64,000 bases of DNA from Bifidobacterium sp. ESL0704 (GCF_029392075.1 NZ_CP113929.1:1922001-1986000); one strand, 5' to 3'. Positions 9,209 to 18,231 are shown, counted from the stretch's first letter. Notes: generated by a model not told the origin, from the sequence alone. Numbers and translations are program-made.

Positions 9209-9487
9209 TTAGCGACGAGCTTTTTTGTCGTCATGAACATGACCACGGAAGGTCTTCGTCGGTGCGAATTCACCGAGCTTGTGGCCCACCATGGACTCGG
9301 TCACGAAGACCGGGACATGCTTGCGACCATCATGCACAGCGAAGGTGTGACCGATGAAGTCCGGAGTGATCATCGAACGGCGCGACCACGTCTTGATGAC
9401 GTTCTTCGTGCCTTTCTCGTTCTGTTCGTCGACTTTCTTCTGTAAATGGGCGTCGACGAAGGGGCCCTTCTTGATGCTACGTGACAT
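9209..9487 (-). CDS. rpsS: 30S ribosomal protein S19
   Basis: S19 is a head protein of the small subunit near the A-site finger. The 92-residue product [20 protein letters not shown] has [29 protein letters not shown] and [16 protein letters not shown], a textbook S19 pattern at the family's usual length. It follows rplB by 14 nt. Confidence 0.97.
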   Translation of the reverse strand: MSRSIKKGPFVDAHLQKKVDEQNEKGTKNVIKTWSRRSMITPDFIGHTFAVHDGRKHVPVFVTESMVGHKLGEFAPTKTFRGHVHDDKKARR

Positions 9488-9501
9488 CTATTCGACGCTC
9501 C

Positions 9502-10332
9502 TTACTTACGGTTCTTGCCATTGGGACGACGACGAACAATCATCTTGTTCGAAGCCTTCTTCGGACGGCGAGTACGAACTTCGCCCTTGCCCCACGGCGA
9601 CACTGGCGGCTTACCACCGCGAGTGGTACCACCATGCGGGTGGTCGACCGGGTTCATGGACTCACCACGAGTGATCGGGCGACGACCCATCCAACGAGCG
9701 CGACCTGCCTTGCCGAGCTGCACATTGGCGTGGTCGGAATTGCCGACCTCACCGATGGTTGCGCGGCAGCGAGCGTCGACGTTGCGGATTTCTCCGGACG
9801 GCATACGCAGCTGGGCGTAAGCACCGTCCTTGGCGACAAGCTGAACGCCTGCACCAGCGGAACGCGCGATCTTGGCACCGCCCAGAGGACGAAGCTCGAT
9901 AGCGTGGACGATCGTACCAGTCGGGATGTTGCGCAGCGGCAGATTATTGCCGGGCTTGATATCGGCATTTTCGCCGGTCTCGATGACGTCACCCTGCTTG
10001 ATGCCCTTGGGCGCTACGATATAGCGCTTCTCGCCATCTGCATAATGCAGGAGGGCGATACGAGCGGAACGGTTCGGATCATATTCGATCTCAGCAACAC
10101 GAGCAGGAACGCCGTCCTTGTCCCAACGCTTGAAATCGATGAGACGGTACTGACGCTTGTGGCCGCCGCCGCGATGGCGAGAGGTCACACGGCCGTAAGA
10201 GTTACGACCGCCGGTGCTGTTGAGTTTGCGTACCAGCGACTTCTCAGGCGTGGAGCGCGTAAGGTCGGAGAAATCCGACACGGACGCACCACGACGGCCC
10301 GGAGTCGTCGGCTTATAAACGCGGATAGCCAT
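9502..10332 (-). CDS. rplB: 50S ribosomal protein L2
   Basis: L2 is a core large-subunit protein close to the peptidyl-transferase centre and an intersubunit bridge. The 276-residue product has [20 protein letters not shown] near the N-terminus, the [14 protein letters not shown] segment and the C-terminal signature [20 protein letters not shown] that includes the functionally important histidine. Position and length are standard. Confidence 0.98.
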   Translation of the reverse strand: MAIRVYKPTTPGRRGASVSDFSDLTRSTPEKSLVRKLNSTGGRNSYGRVTSRHRGGGHKRQYRLIDFKRWDKDGVPARVAEIEYDPNRSARIALLHYADGEKRYIVAPKGIKQGDVIETGENADIKPGNNLPLRNIPTGTIVHAIELRPLGGAKIARSAGAGVQLVAKDGAYAQLRMPSGEIRNVDARCRATIGEVGNSDHANVQLGKAGRARWMGRRPITRGESMNPVDHPHGGTTRGGKPPVSPWGKGEVRTRRPKKASNKMIVRRRPNGKNRK

Positions 10333-10367
10333 AATGAGTTCTTCCTTTGACTTTTTCGGCTATTGCT

Positions 10368-10664
10368 TCAGTTGCCGAAGATGTCGATCGACTGGCCCTC
10401 GGCAACGGTCACGATCGCGCGCTTTTCATTGACGCGGCGACCGAATCCGGTGCGGGTGCGCTGACGCTTGCCGGCGCGGTTGAGGGTGTTGACGTTCGTC
10501 ACCTTGACATTGAAGATTGTTTCGATGGCCTGCTTGATCTGAACCTTGTTGGCATCAGGAGCGACCACGAAAGTGTACTGACCACGGTCACCGGCGGCAT
10601 AACTCTTTTCAGAGACAACCGGCTTGATGATGACATCGTGGGCGGGATTGTGAATAGCTACCAT
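10368..10664 (-). CDS. rplW: 50S ribosomal protein L23
   Basis: L23 is the docking site for trigger factor and SRP at the tunnel exit. The 98-residue product contains HDVIIKPVVSEKSYAA, KVQIKQAIETIFNVKVTNVN and GFGRRVNEKRAIVTV, all typical. It is separated by 5 nt from rplD and by about 35 nt from rplB. Confidence 0.97.
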   Translation of the reverse strand: MVAIHNPAHDVIIKPVVSEKSYAAGDRGQYTFVVAPDANKVQIKQAIETIFNVKVTNVNTLNRAGKRQRTRTGFGRRVNEKRAIVTVAEGQSIDIFGN

Positions 10665-10669
10665 ATCGT

Positions 10670-11329
10670 TCAGGCCTCCTTGGGCTCAGTCTTGGCGGCA
10701 ACGAAGGCATCGAAGCCTTCCTTACTGAAGACGACATACTGAGCGGTAACCACATCGTAGGTGTTGAGCTGATCTGCGAAGAGCACATGCACCGTCGGGA
10801 TGTTGCGAACGGAAAGCCACTCGTTGACGTTGTCGCGCGAAAGCACGACAGTGGTGAACTCGTTCTGGCTTACCGGGGTCAGCGCAGCGATAGCGGCTTT
10901 GGTAGACGGAGTGTCCTTGATACCAAAGTCGACAACGGCGACGTGACCGGCATTCGCACGGTTGGAAAGCACATAGCGCAGTGCGCCGGCCTTCATCTTC
11001 TTGGGAGTGCGCTGGGAGTAATCGCGCGGCACCGGGCCGTGAGCGATACCACCGTGAACCCACTGAGGAGCGCGAATCGAGCCCTGACGAGCGCGACCGG
11101 TGCCCTTCTGCTTCCACGGCTTCTTACCGCCACCGGAGACATCGCCACGGCTCTTGACCGCGTGCGTACCCTGACGAGCAGCAGCGAGCTGAGCGATGAC
11201 GACCTGATGAATCAGCGGAATGTGAGCCTCGACTTCTTCATTGGAGATGCCGAAGATCTCGACCGGCGCCTCAACGGTGCCAGCGGACTTGCCCTTGGCG
11301 TCGGTGACATTGAGTGTTACGTTAGCCAT
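10670..11329 (-). CDS. rplD: 50S ribosomal protein L4
   Basis: L4 extends into the exit tunnel and in some bacteria represses the S10 operon. The 219-residue product has the long basic loop region AARQGTHAVKSRGDVSGGGK continuing into KPWKQKGTGRARQGSIRAPQ, the hallmark of L4, and a C-terminal Rossmann-like half. It follows rplC by 6 nt. Confidence 0.97.
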   Translation of the reverse strand: MANVTLNVTDAKGKSAGTVEAPVEIFGISNEEVEAHIPLIHQVVIAQLAAARQGTHAVKSRGDVSGGGKKPWKQKGTGRARQGSIRAPQWVHGGIAHGPVPRDYSQRTPKKMKAGALRYVLSNRANAGHVAVVDFGIKDTPSTKAAIAALTPVSQNEFTTVVLSRDNVNEWLSVRNIPTVHVLFADQLNTYDVVTAQYVVFSKEGFDAFVAAKTEPKEA

Positions 11330-11335
11330 GATTTA

Positions 11336-11989
11336 TCAGGCTCCCTTCACAGCCGAGCGAAGCAGGACGATGCCACCCTTGGGCCCTGGAAGAGCACCCT
11401 TGATGGCGATGACGCCGTTCTCCGTATCGGAGGAAACGACCTCAAGGTTCTGCACGGTGGAAGTGACATGGCCCATACGACCGGCCATACGCTTGCCCTT
11501 TAAGATACGGCTCGGAGTCGCGCATGCACCGACTGAGCCGGGGCGACGTTCGTTCTTGTGCGAGCCGTGAGTACGACGATAGGACTTGAAGCCCCAACGC
11601 TTGATGGTTCCGGCGAAGCCCTTGCCCTTGGTCGTACCGGTGACGTCCACTTCCGAACCATCGGCGAACAAGTCGGCGGTCAATTCCTGACCGGGCTTGA
11701 AATCGTCGACGTTGTCCGTACGGACCTCGACCAGATGACGACGCGGGGTAACGCCCGCCTTCGCGAAATGACCAGCCATGGGCTTGGTCACCTTAGTGGG
11801 ATCAATTTGGCCATAGCCGAGCTGAACGGCCTTGTAGCCGTCGCTCTCTTCGGTCTTGACGCAAGTGACCACGTTCGTGGACACATCAACGAGCGTCACG
11901 GGAACGAAGAAACCTTGTTCGTCCCAAACCTGCGACATGCCAAGCTTGCGGCCCAGCAGTGCAGAACGATTTGCTTTCTGCAACGACAT
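11336..11989 (-). CDS. rplC: 50S ribosomal protein L3
   Basis: L3 is an assembly-initiating protein near the peptidyl-transferase centre. The 217-residue product shows the start ALLGRKLGMSQVWDEQGFFV, the central GTTKGKGFAGTIKRWGF segment and the GHVTSTVQNLEVV region. It starts 14 nt after rpsJ and is the second gene of the S10 operon. Confidence 0.97.
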   Translation of the reverse strand: MSLQKANRSALLGRKLGMSQVWDEQGFFVPVTLVDVSTNVVTCVKTEESDGYKAVQLGYGQIDPTKVTKPMAGHFAKAGVTPRRHLVEVRTDNVDDFKPGQELTADLFADGSEVDVTGTTKGKGFAGTIKRWGFKSYRRTHGSHKNERRPGSVGACATPSRILKGKRMAGRMGHVTSTVQNLEVVSSDTENGVIAIKGALPGPKGGIVLLRSAVKGA

Positions 11990-12003
11990 GCTTCTCCCCT
12001 CCT

Positions 12004-12312
12004 TTACAGCTTGATCTCGATATTGACATCCGCAGGCAAATCGATGTGCATCAATGAATCCACGGCCTTGGGGGTCGGGTCCACGATGTCGATGAGGCGC
12101 TTATGAGTACGCATCTCGAAATGCTCGCGAGAATCCTTGTATTTATGAGGAGAACGAATTACCACAAAGACGTTCTTCTCAGTAGGCAGAGGAACCGGGC
12201 CCACCACAGTGGCACCCGCGTTCGTGACCGTCTCGACGATTTTCTTCGCCGATTGGTCGATGACCTCATGGTCATAGGACTTAAGCCTGATGCGGATTTT
12301 CTGTCCCGCCAT
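12004..12312 (-). CDS. rpsJ: 30S ribosomal protein S10
   Basis: S10 is a 30S head protein that also pairs with NusG/NusB in transcription control. The 102-residue product [20 protein letters not shown] contains [30 protein letters not shown] and the C-terminal [11 protein letters not shown]. It is the first gene of the leftward ribosomal operon, with GAAAGGGCGGACGGCA before the ATG and a leader of about 150 nt. Confidence 0.97.
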   Translation of the reverse strand: MAGQKIRIRLKSYDHEVIDQSAKKIVETVTNAGATVVGPVPLPTEKNVFVVIRSPHKYKDSREHFEMRTHKRLIDIVDPTPKAVDSLMHIDLPADVNIEIKL

Positions 12313-12467
12313 TGCCGTCCGCCCTTTCTAGCGATTGTTGACATTACCAACCCATTTAAGGACACCGGCGCGTACGACCCCCGGGAAATCCCGTGGCCGT
12401 GACCACATCAGTGTGCAGCACTACAGCGCCTTCGAGAGGACGGCACCGGGCTGCACTCGCTCTTTTT

Positions 12468-12496
12468 CTTACAATTTGCGAGCCTAAAACAGGCAA
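12468..12496 (-). promoter_or_regulatory. Candidate promoter of the S10 operon
   Basis: On the minus strand TTGCCT (12491-12496) and TGTAAG (12468-12473) are spaced by 17 bp. It lies about 155 nt upstream of rpsJ, leaving a GC-rich leader (12313-12467) with several possible short stems (such as CCCGGGGGTC and CGTGGCC) that could serve ribosomal-protein feedback. The -10 match is weak. Confidence 0.45.
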
Positions 12497-12523
12497 CTGT
12501 TCTATTAAAGCATCGGGGGGCTA

Positions 12524-13480
12524 CTAGGAAAATTCGGGCGTGTCGGCACTATTGCTTGTGTTTGCGCGGCTTTTGACCGTAATCTCACTTTCGATTCTGA
12601 CCGCCGCAGCCATACCCCCGTCGCCAAAGGACGGTGACGCCATGAATCCTTTCACATCATCGCAATCTTCAATCAGTTGCGGATTATTTTTCACCGTTGC
12701 TTGCCATAATCCCAAACGATTCATACTTGTTTTCTCAAAGCCTAAAATCGCCTCTTCAAGATGCCCCTGATACAGATCACGGTGCTTATCGATCAGATAA
12801 CGCAGCAATTCCAATCGTGAATTCATGCTGACGATATTCGAAGAGGCAGGAGCCGTATGGTAGCGAATCAACGGCTTTTCGACTATCGAGATGCGTCCAG
12901 ATTGCTCGCCTTGCGCCTGTGCCTCGAACAACGACAGGTAGCAATCCCAATCTTCGAACCCCTTGCGCATGCTTCCGTCGTAGGCCCCGCTTCGCCGCAA
13001 GGCCGAGACACGGAACATACAGGTTGCCGGGGCACAATTACGGCACAGAAACTCCTGGACTCCGCCTCCACTGGGCTTTACCGTGGCGTTGAGCACACCG
13101 AACGTGCGCATCCATGAGGAGGCCGCGAACACTCGCTCATCCGCCATCAACTCGGCTCGCGTCGCCTCGATGTAGCCCGGTTCCAGGAAGTCATCACCAT
13201 CGAGCACGACCACCAACGACGTGGAAACCCGTTTGATACCGGTATTGCGCGCGGCGCTCGGACCTCCATTGCTTCTACGACGCACTATGTCGAGCGAGGG
13301 ATCCTTCTGCAAAACGGCCAGGGTCTTCTGCGTTTCCTCATCATTCGAAGCGTCATCGACCACGATGACGCGGTTCGGCGCATACGTCTGGGCGCGCACG
13401 GATTCGACACTGCGCAAAATCGATCCCGCCTGATTGAAACAGGTGATCACAACCGTCACATCGTTCGCCATATCGTCCAT
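12524..13480 (-). CDS. Family 2 glycosyltransferase
   Basis: A probable GT-A fold glycosyltransferase of family 2, transferring sugar from a nucleotide-sugar donor; acceptor unknown. Near the N-terminus is VVITCFNQAGSILRSVESVR, followed by VDDASND, the NGGPSAARNTG loop and LDGDDFLEPGY, which contains the DxD-type metal-binding motif. A later EDWD(C)Y element around residue 190 is typical of the catalytic-base region. No membrane segment is visible, so it is likely cytosolic or peripheral. The start is taken at the ATG at 13480; a GTG at 13519 and an ATG at 13471 are alternatives, none with a strong ribosome-binding site. It is a single gene downstream of adhE, not inside a polysaccharide cluster. 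Confidence 0.85.
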   Translation of the reverse strand: MDDMANDVTVVITCFNQAGSILRSVESVRAQTYAPNRVIVVDDASNDEETQKTLAVLQKDPSLDIVRRRSNGGPSAARNTGIKRVSTSLVVVLDGDDFLEPGYIEATRAELMADERVFAASSWMRTFGVLNATVKPSGGGVQEFLCRNCAPATCMFRVSALRRSGAYDGSMRKGFEDWDCYLSLFEAQAQGEQSGRISIVEKPLIRYHTAPASSNIVSMNSRLELLRYLIDKHRDLYQGHLEEAILGFEKTSMNRLGLWQATVKNNPQLIEDCDDVKGFMASPSFGDGGMAAAVRIESEITVKSRANTSNSADTPEFS

Positions 13481-13588
13481 ATATCTATGGTATCGGTGTT
13501 TGGCGAAACCGGCAGGCACTGCTTGGCTGACAAGACTTAAGCAAAATGTTCCGGGGAAGGTAACAGCCGATCATCATCGCATCTAACA

Positions 13589-13641
13589 ATGTTCTCGCTT
13601 GATATGCAGGTATGCCACCGGGCACATCCAAGCGAGAACAT
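13589..13641 (-). terminator. Stem-loop after adhE
   Basis: ATGTTCTCGCTTG (13589-13601) pairs perfectly with CAAGCGAGAACAT (13629-13641). The 27-nt loop itself contains TGCC...GGCA. It lies 20 nt past the adhE stop. The T-run on the minus strand is short (ATTGTTAG), so it may be a terminator or an mRNA 3' stabiliser. Confidence 0.65.
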
Positions 13642-13660
13642 CATTACCCCGCCAAGGAAA

Positions 13661-16399
13661 CTACTGCTTTGCTTCCGCTTTGTCCACGACGTCCGCCGCT
13701 TCACGCGCGAGACGACGGGCGTGGCCTTCGGCTTGCGCAACACCGTAATAGGCGGCGATGGCGATATCCTTCATATCCTCGATCTGCGGAACCCGTGGGT
13801 TCGCGGGCGTGCACTGGTCCTCGTAGGCTCGCATGCCGATCTGGTCCAGGATACTCCAGAAATACTCCTCATCGACGCCGCATTGCTGGAAACTGGAATC
13901 CATGCCGAGTTTGTTGTCGCGATAGTCCTCAACGGCAAGCGCAAGGTTCTCGACGCCCTCCTCGGCCGTCTGGCCCGGGTCAATCCCCAGAACGCGGGCG
14001 AATTCCTGGTAGCGTTGCGGGGCGATGTACTTGTCGTATTTCGGCCAGCTCGTCGGCTCCTGGGGAACCGAGCCGTTGTAGCGGATGACATACGGCAGCA
14101 GAATCGCGTTGGCATGTCCGTGGGCCACATCGCACAGCGCACCGATGGTGTGGGCCATGCCGTGGCACATCCCAAGGAACGCGGAACCGAACGCCATGCC
14201 CGCCATCGTGCCGGCGTTGTGCATCCTTTCCTGCGCTTTGATCTTGGTCTCGCCCGGCCCGGCACACACAGAGGTCTCAAGGTTGTCCCAGATCAGCTTG
14301 GCGGCATGCAGGGCCATGCCATCCGTGAAATCGTTGGCATAGACGGAGACATAGGACTCCATGCAGTGCGTCAGCGCATCGAAACCGGTGTTGCTGGCGA
14401 GCGTTCGCGGCTGGGTGCGGGCCAGGACCGGGTCGACGATGGCCACCGACGGAGTCAGTGCATAATCGGTGATCGGGTACTTGTAGCCGGTTTTGTGGTC
14501 GGTGATCACGGCGAACGGGGTGACCTCGGAACCAGTACCCGACGAAGTGGGGATGCACACCAGCTTGGCCAAGCTTCCCAGCGGCGGAATGCGGAAGGCG
14601 CGCTTGCGGATGTCGAAGAACTTCTCGCGCACATCGTCGAAGGAAATCTCCGGGTGCTCATAGAGCAGCCACATGATCTTGGCGGCGTCCATCGGCGAGC
14701 CGCCACCCACGGCGACGATGGTGTCGGGGCGGAATTCGTCACGCATCATGGCCGCGCCACGCTCCACCGTCTCGACCGACGGCTCAGGTTCGATGTAGTC
14801 GATGATGCGGAACGTGGCCGGCTCCGGACGGCTGCGCAACTGGTCGATGACCTTGTCGATCACGCCGAGCTGCTCCATGACCTTGTCGCAGACGATGACC
14901 ACGCGGCGGACGTTGTACATGTCGCGCAGATAACGGATGGCGTTGGGCTCGAAATAGGTCTTCGGCGGAACCTTGAACCATTGCATATTGTTGTTCCTTC
15001 GCGCGATTCGCTTGATATTGAGCAGATTGACGGCCTGTACGTTGCCGGAGACGGAATTGCCGCCGTAGGAGCCGCAACCGAGCGTCAGGGACGGGGCGAT
15101 GGCGTTGTAGATATCGCCGATGCCGCCGAGCGCCGAGGGCTGGTTGACGATGATGCGGCAGGCGTGCATGCGAAGTCCGTAGCGACGGATCAAGTCGTGG
15201 TCGTCGGAATGAATGACGGCGGTGTGGCCAGCCCCGAATCGGAGCATCCCTTCGCACATGCTGAATCCCTGTTCCTCGGTCTCGAAACGCAGCATGGCGT
15301 GCACCGGACAGAGCTTTTCGAGCGTCAACGGCTCCTGCTCCCCCACCTCCTTGCATTCGGCCACGAGAATGGTGGCGTCTTCGGGAACGCTGAAACCGGC
15401 CTCGCGGGCGATGAACTGCGGGGATTTGCCCGGCACCACGGAGTTGAGTTTCGGGGTCTTGCCGGAGTACGCGGTGCAGCCGAACATGTAACGCTCGAGC
15501 TTGGTCTTCTCATCGGCGTTGACGAAGTAGGCCTTGCGGCGCTTCAGTTCGTCGACAAGAGGGTCGTAGATGTCGGTGTGGGCGATGATGCCCTGTTCCG
15601 TGGCACAGATCATGCCGTAATCGAAATGCTTCGAGAGCACCAGGTCGTTGGCCACACGCTTGACGTCGACGTTCGTGTCGACATACGCCGGCGCGTTGCC
15701 TGCACCAACGCCGAGTGCGGGCTTGCCGGAGGAATACGCGGCATGAACCATCCCGGGACCTCCGGTGGCAAGAATCGTGGCGATATCCGGGTGGGTCATC
15801 AAAGCCCCGGTGGCTTCGGTGGAGGGATGATCGATCCACTGGATGCAGTCTTTCGGAGCGCCGGCGGCCACCGCTGCGTCACGCACGATGCGTGCGGCTT
15901 CGGCCGAGCAACGCTGCGCATAGGGGTGGAAGCCGAAAACGATCGGACAACGGGTCTTCAGCGCGATCAGCGACTTGAAGATCGCGGTGGACGTCGGGTT
16001 GGTAACCGGGGTGACGCCCGCGACCACGCCGACCGGTTCCGCCACCTCGTCGATGCCCGTCACGTCGTCCTCATGGATGACACCGACCGTCTTCTGCCCG
16101 GCAAGGTAATGGGTGACGTGCTCGCAGGCGAAGATGTTCTTGGTGGCCTTGTCTTCCACCAGCCCGCGTCCGGTTTCTTTGACCGCCATGTCAGCCAGCA
16201 CCAGATGCTTGTTGAGTGCGGCGATCGAGGCCTTGGCGACGATGCGGTCGACCTGTTCCTGGTCGAGTTTCTCGAATTGCCTCAAAGCCTCGACGCCACG
16301 GGCGACCAGTTGGTCGACCTCCCGGTTGAAGTCAGGCTTTTTGGTTTTTTGAGTTTCCTTCGTGGGTGGAGTCCCAGCATTCTTAGGTTGTGCCGTCAT
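13661..16399 (-). CDS. adhE: Bifunctional acetaldehyde-CoA/alcohol dehydrogenase
   Basis: AdhE reduces acetyl-CoA to acetaldehyde and then ethanol with two NADH, regenerating NAD during fermentation. The 912-residue product is the full fusion. The N-terminal aldehyde dehydrogenase half (about residues 30-470) contains the catalytic-cysteine segment MICATEQG. The C-terminal iron-dependent alcohol dehydrogenase half carries GGGSPMDAAK (nucleotide binding) and the metal-binding GMCHGMAHTIG and HGHANA histidines. A short lysine-rich N-terminal leader precedes the ALDH domain. The start ATG has GAAAGGGAAGTC upstream. The promoter region carries a TGTGA-N6-TCACA dyad (see 16451-16466), pointing to redox or CRP-type control. 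Confidence 0.97.
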   Translation of the reverse strand: MTAQPKNAGTPPTKETQKTKKPDFNREVDQLVARGVEALRQFEKLDQEQVDRIVAKASIAALNKHLVLADMAVKETGRGLVEDKATKNIFACEHVTHYLAGQKTVGVIHEDDVTGIDEVAEPVGVVAGVTPVTNPTSTAIFKSLIALKTRCPIVFGFHPYAQRCSAEAARIVRDAAVAAGAPKDCIQWIDHPSTEATGALMTHPDIATILATGGPGMVHAAYSSGKPALGVGAGNAPAYVDTNVDVKRVANDLVLSKHFDYGMICATEQGIIAHTDIYDPLVDELKRRKAYFVNADEKTKLERYMFGCTAYSGKTPKLNSVVPGKSPQFIAREAGFSVPEDATILVAECKEVGEQEPLTLEKLCPVHAMLRFETEEQGFSMCEGMLRFGAGHTAVIHSDDHDLIRRYGLRMHACRIIVNQPSALGGIGDIYNAIAPSLTLGCGSYGGNSVSGNVQAVNLLNIKRIARRNNNMQWFKVPPKTYFEPNAIRYLRDMYNVRRVVIVCDKVMEQLGVIDKVIDQLRSRPEPATFRIIDYIEPEPSVETVERGAAMMRDEFRPDTIVAVGGGSPMDAAKIMWLLYEHPEISFDDVREKFFDIRKRAFRIPPLGSLAKLVCIPTSSGTGSEVTPFAVITDHKTGYKYPITDYALTPSVAIVDPVLARTQPRTLASNTGFDALTHCMESYVSVYANDFTDGMALHAAKLIWDNLETSVCAGPGETKIKAQERMHNAGTMAGMAFGSAFLGMCHGMAHTIGALCDVAHGHANAILLPYVIRYNGSVPQEPTSWPKYDKYIAPQRYQEFARVLGIDPGQTAEEGVENLALAVEDYRDNKLGMDSSFQQCGVDEEYFWSILDQIGMRAYEDQCTPANPRVPQIEDMKDIAIAAYYGVAQAEGHARRLAREAADVVDKAEAKQ

Positions 16400-16450
16400 G
16401 ACTTCCCTTTCTGTTCAATGCCATCATCCCGTCACACATCATTGCTGTAA

Positions 16451-16466
16451 TGTGACTTAGGTCACA
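16451..16466. promoter_or_regulatory. Rex- or CRP/FNR-like operator upstream of adhE
   Basis: TGTGACTTAGGTCACA is an inverted repeat TGTGA-N6-TCACA centred about 60 bp upstream of the adhE start. The minus-strand sequence TATATT (16466-16471) next to it could be a -10 box, so a protein bound here would block transcription. The half-sites fit both the Rex pattern known for actinobacteria and the CRP/FNR pattern; the known Rex control of adhE in other Gram-positives favours Rex, but that is inference. Confidence 0.6.
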
Positions 16467-16641
16467 ATATAATGGAGGAACGCTACGTTTTTCCTTTTGT
16501 TTTGGTTTGGAACTTTAAGGGGTCTATTATGTTTGTTTTTACGCATATGGACACTCAAATCCGCGTGTTTTTTGTGCGCAAAACGACTTCTTCTTGTTCA
16601 TTCAAACAAAACCTCACATTATAAATGTCACTATCGAGCTT

Positions 16642-16659
16642 TTCGTTAGCGCTAACGAA
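16642..16659. promoter_or_regulatory. LacI-family-type palindromic operator, orphan
   Basis: TTCGTTAGCGCTAACGAA is a perfect 18-bp palindrome with the TTAGCGCTAA centre typical of operators bound by LacI-family regulators in bifidobacteria. It is about 240 bp upstream of the adhE start and 600 bp from rpsI, with no LacI-family regulator or sugar gene in the window, so its target is unclear. Confidence 0.5.
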
Positions 16660-16783
16660 CCCAAAGAAACCATCGATTATCGCGCGACGAATCCGGCTTG
16701 TCGTCCTACCGACTGTTGTCAATCTCTTTGCCCAATGTAAAAAACCTACAGGAGACGCCCCCGCCGAAAGCAACCACAGCTTC

Positions 16784-17036
16784 AATCAAAACGCGCAGCC
16801 TGCATGCGCTCACGGCGCACATCCATGCGCACAGCGGTGACCATCACCCAAGGCACCGGCGAAGGTAAGATGCGAGACTCGAACAGGTACTTGCCGACCT
16901 CGACGACTGCCTTCGAGACACTCTTGATCTTGCCCTCGAGAAAGTCCTGGACGCCTTCAAGCCGGAACTCATGGCTGATACGAGGGTCGACGTCGACCTT
17001 GCGAGCAAAATCAACAAAGTTAATGCTGAAGCTTGA
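16784..17036. pseudogene. Possible gene remnant, orientation uncertain
   Basis: Between adhE and rpsI a stretch of about 170-250 bp reads like coding DNA but lacks a start codon. On the plus strand 16869-17036 gives 55 codons (ARLEQVLADLDDCLRDTLDL, then LEKVLDAFKPELMADTRVDV) with high GC at third positions. On the minus strand an open frame of about 80 codons covers the same DNA (including QDFLEGKIKSVSKAVVEVGK). Both end or begin inside the family A palindrome at 17001-17046, as if a former gene were cut by that repeat. I do not recognise a family for either reading. Confidence 0.35.
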
Positions 17037-17046
17037 TTTTCATCGC
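17001..17046. repeat. Family A palindrome (single hairpin)
   Basis: GCGAGCAAAATCAA (17001-17014) and TTGATTTTCATCGC (17033-17046) form an imperfect hairpin. The arms match those of the twin elements at 26946-27055 and 28229-28340 around the AbiEi/DUF559-like gene, so this is a third, shorter copy of the same dispersed family. Confidence 0.75.
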
Positions 17047-17059
17047 ACCATGGTGCAAT

Positions 17060-17170
17060 CTACAGAGAAACTCACAGAAATTGGCCGGAAAGTGTGATTA
17101 TCTCTGCAACTCGAAAGAAACACAGATAAAATCACAAAAAACAGCCCAAAACCGTGATTATCTCTGCAAC
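17060..17170. repeat. Family B twin-hairpin element, copy 1
   Basis: Two consecutive inverted repeats: CAGAGAAACTCACA/TGTGATTATCTCTG (17063-17106) and ACAGATAAAATCAC/GTGATTATCTCTGCA (17122-17168). The right arms are identical in both hairpins while the left arms have drifted. A second, better-preserved copy lies at 41557-41666. It directly follows a family A palindrome. Confidence 0.8.
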
Positions 17171-17208
17171 TTTGATGAAAGCTGCGTTCAAAGCTCGTTC
17201 AAGGATAT

Positions 17209-17250
17209 GAAAAATCCCCCCGCAACCAGTTGGTTGGGAGGGATTTTGCA
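17209..17250 (-). terminator. Terminator after rpsI
   Basis: AAAATCCC (17211-17218) pairs with GGGATTTT (17240-17247), and an inner CAACC/GGTTG stem (223-227 with 232-236 of the 17,2xx block) closes a 4-nt loop. On the minus strand it ends in GGGGGGATTTTTC. It lies about 20 nt past the rpsI stop and would end the rplM-rpsI transcript. Confidence 0.85.
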
Positions 17251-17268
17251 ACAGTTTGAAAGCGAAAA

Positions 17269-17760
17269 TCAACGCTTCGAGAACTGAGGCGCGCGACGTG
17301 CCTTGTGCAGACCTGCCTTCTTGCGCTCCACGACGCGGGCGTCGCGGGTGAGGAAGCCGGCCTTCTTCAGTGCGGCACGGTTGGCGTCGCGATCGATGGC
17401 GTTCAGTGCGCGGGCCACGCCGAGGCGGATGGCGCCGGCCTGACCGGTGGTGCCGCCACCCTCGACGAGGACGATGACATCGAACTTGTTCTCAAGCTTC
17501 AGCAGAACGATCGGGGAGTTGACCTCACGCTGCTGCAGACGGGAGGGGAAGAACTCCTCCAGGGTGCGGCCGTTGATGGTCCACTTGCCGGAACCGGGAA
17601 CCAAGCGCACGCGGGCGATGGCTTCCTTGCGGCGACCCGTGCCGTAGCCCGGGGCGATCTGCGAGGCACCGGTGCCAGCACCGGCGTTGGTTTCGGTAGT
17701 GAATGTTGTAAGTTCCTCTTCGGTCTCTTGAGCCGCGGAGTTATTGGTATTTTCAGCCAT
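17269..17760 (-). CDS. rpsI: 30S ribosomal protein S9
   Basis: S9 reaches into the P site with its C-terminal tail. The 163-residue product has a non-conserved Thr/Glu/Ala-rich leader of about 35 residues, then [20 protein letters not shown], the [19 protein letters not shown] segment and the C-terminal [17 protein letters not shown] that ends in the expected SKR. It follows rplM by 21 nt, the universal rplM-rpsI pair. Confidence 0.97.
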   Translation of the reverse strand: MAENTNNSAAQETEEELTTFTTETNAGAGTGASQIAPGYGTGRRKEAIARVRLVPGSGKWTINGRTLEEFFPSRLQQREVNSPIVLLKLENKFDVIVLVEGGGTTGQAGAIRLGVARALNAIDRDANRAALKKAGFLTRDARVVERKKAGLHKARRAPQFSKR

Positions 17761-17781
17761 GATTCGTTATCTCCTCTCGGT

Positions 17782-18231
17782 TCACTTGGCCTGCTGCGAA
17801 ACCGCAGCGATCTCAATCGGCTGGGGCTTCTGTGGGGTGTGCGGGTGATCGGGACCAGCGAAAACGTGGAGACGATCGAGCTCGACCTTGGACAGACGGT
17901 TCTTCGGCATCATGCCCTTGACTGCTTCGCGGATGATGCGCTCAGGATTGTGCTTCAAGAGATCGGCGTAGCTGTCGGCGCGAAGGCCGCCGGGACGACC
18001 GGAGTGCGCATAGAGCACCTTGTCCATCTTCTTACCAGTCAACGCGATCTTTTCGGCGTTGATGATGATCACGTGATCGCCCAAATCGGCGTTGGGAGCG
18101 AAGGTCGGCTTGTTCTTGCCGCGCAGCAAAAGCGCTGCCCTGGTCGCAAGCTTGCCCAGCACCACGTCGGTGGCGTCAATGATGTACCAGTCGTGAGTCA
18201 GATCAGCTGGCTTCGGTGTGAAAGTTTTCAC
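17782..18231 (-). CDS. rplM: 50S ribosomal protein L13
   Basis: L13 is an early assembly protein of the large subunit. The 149-residue product starts at a GTG (18229-18231) preceded by AAAGGTACACTC and reads [20 protein letters not shown], with [35 protein letters not shown] and the GMMPKNRL motif. A promoter-like pair lies about 160 nt upstream. Confidence 0.97.
   Translation of the reverse strand: MKTFTPKPADLTHDWYIIDATDVVLGKLATRAALLLRGKNKPTFAPNADLGDHVIIINAEKIALTGKKMDKVLYAHSGRPGGLRADSYADLLKHNPERIIREAVKGMMPKNRLSKVELDRLHVFAGPDHPHTPQKPQPIEIAAVSQQAK

Noticed and set aside
13589..16450. Plus-strand open frame of about 950 codons opposite adhE
   Set aside because: It mirrors adhE in the antisense frame favoured by GC-rich codon use, has no ribosome-binding site and reads as an Arg/Gly/Asp/His-rich chain without motifs.
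16555..16785. Small minus-strand gene over the LacI-type palindrome
   Set aside because: No ribosome-binding site or family pattern, and it crosses a probable operator.
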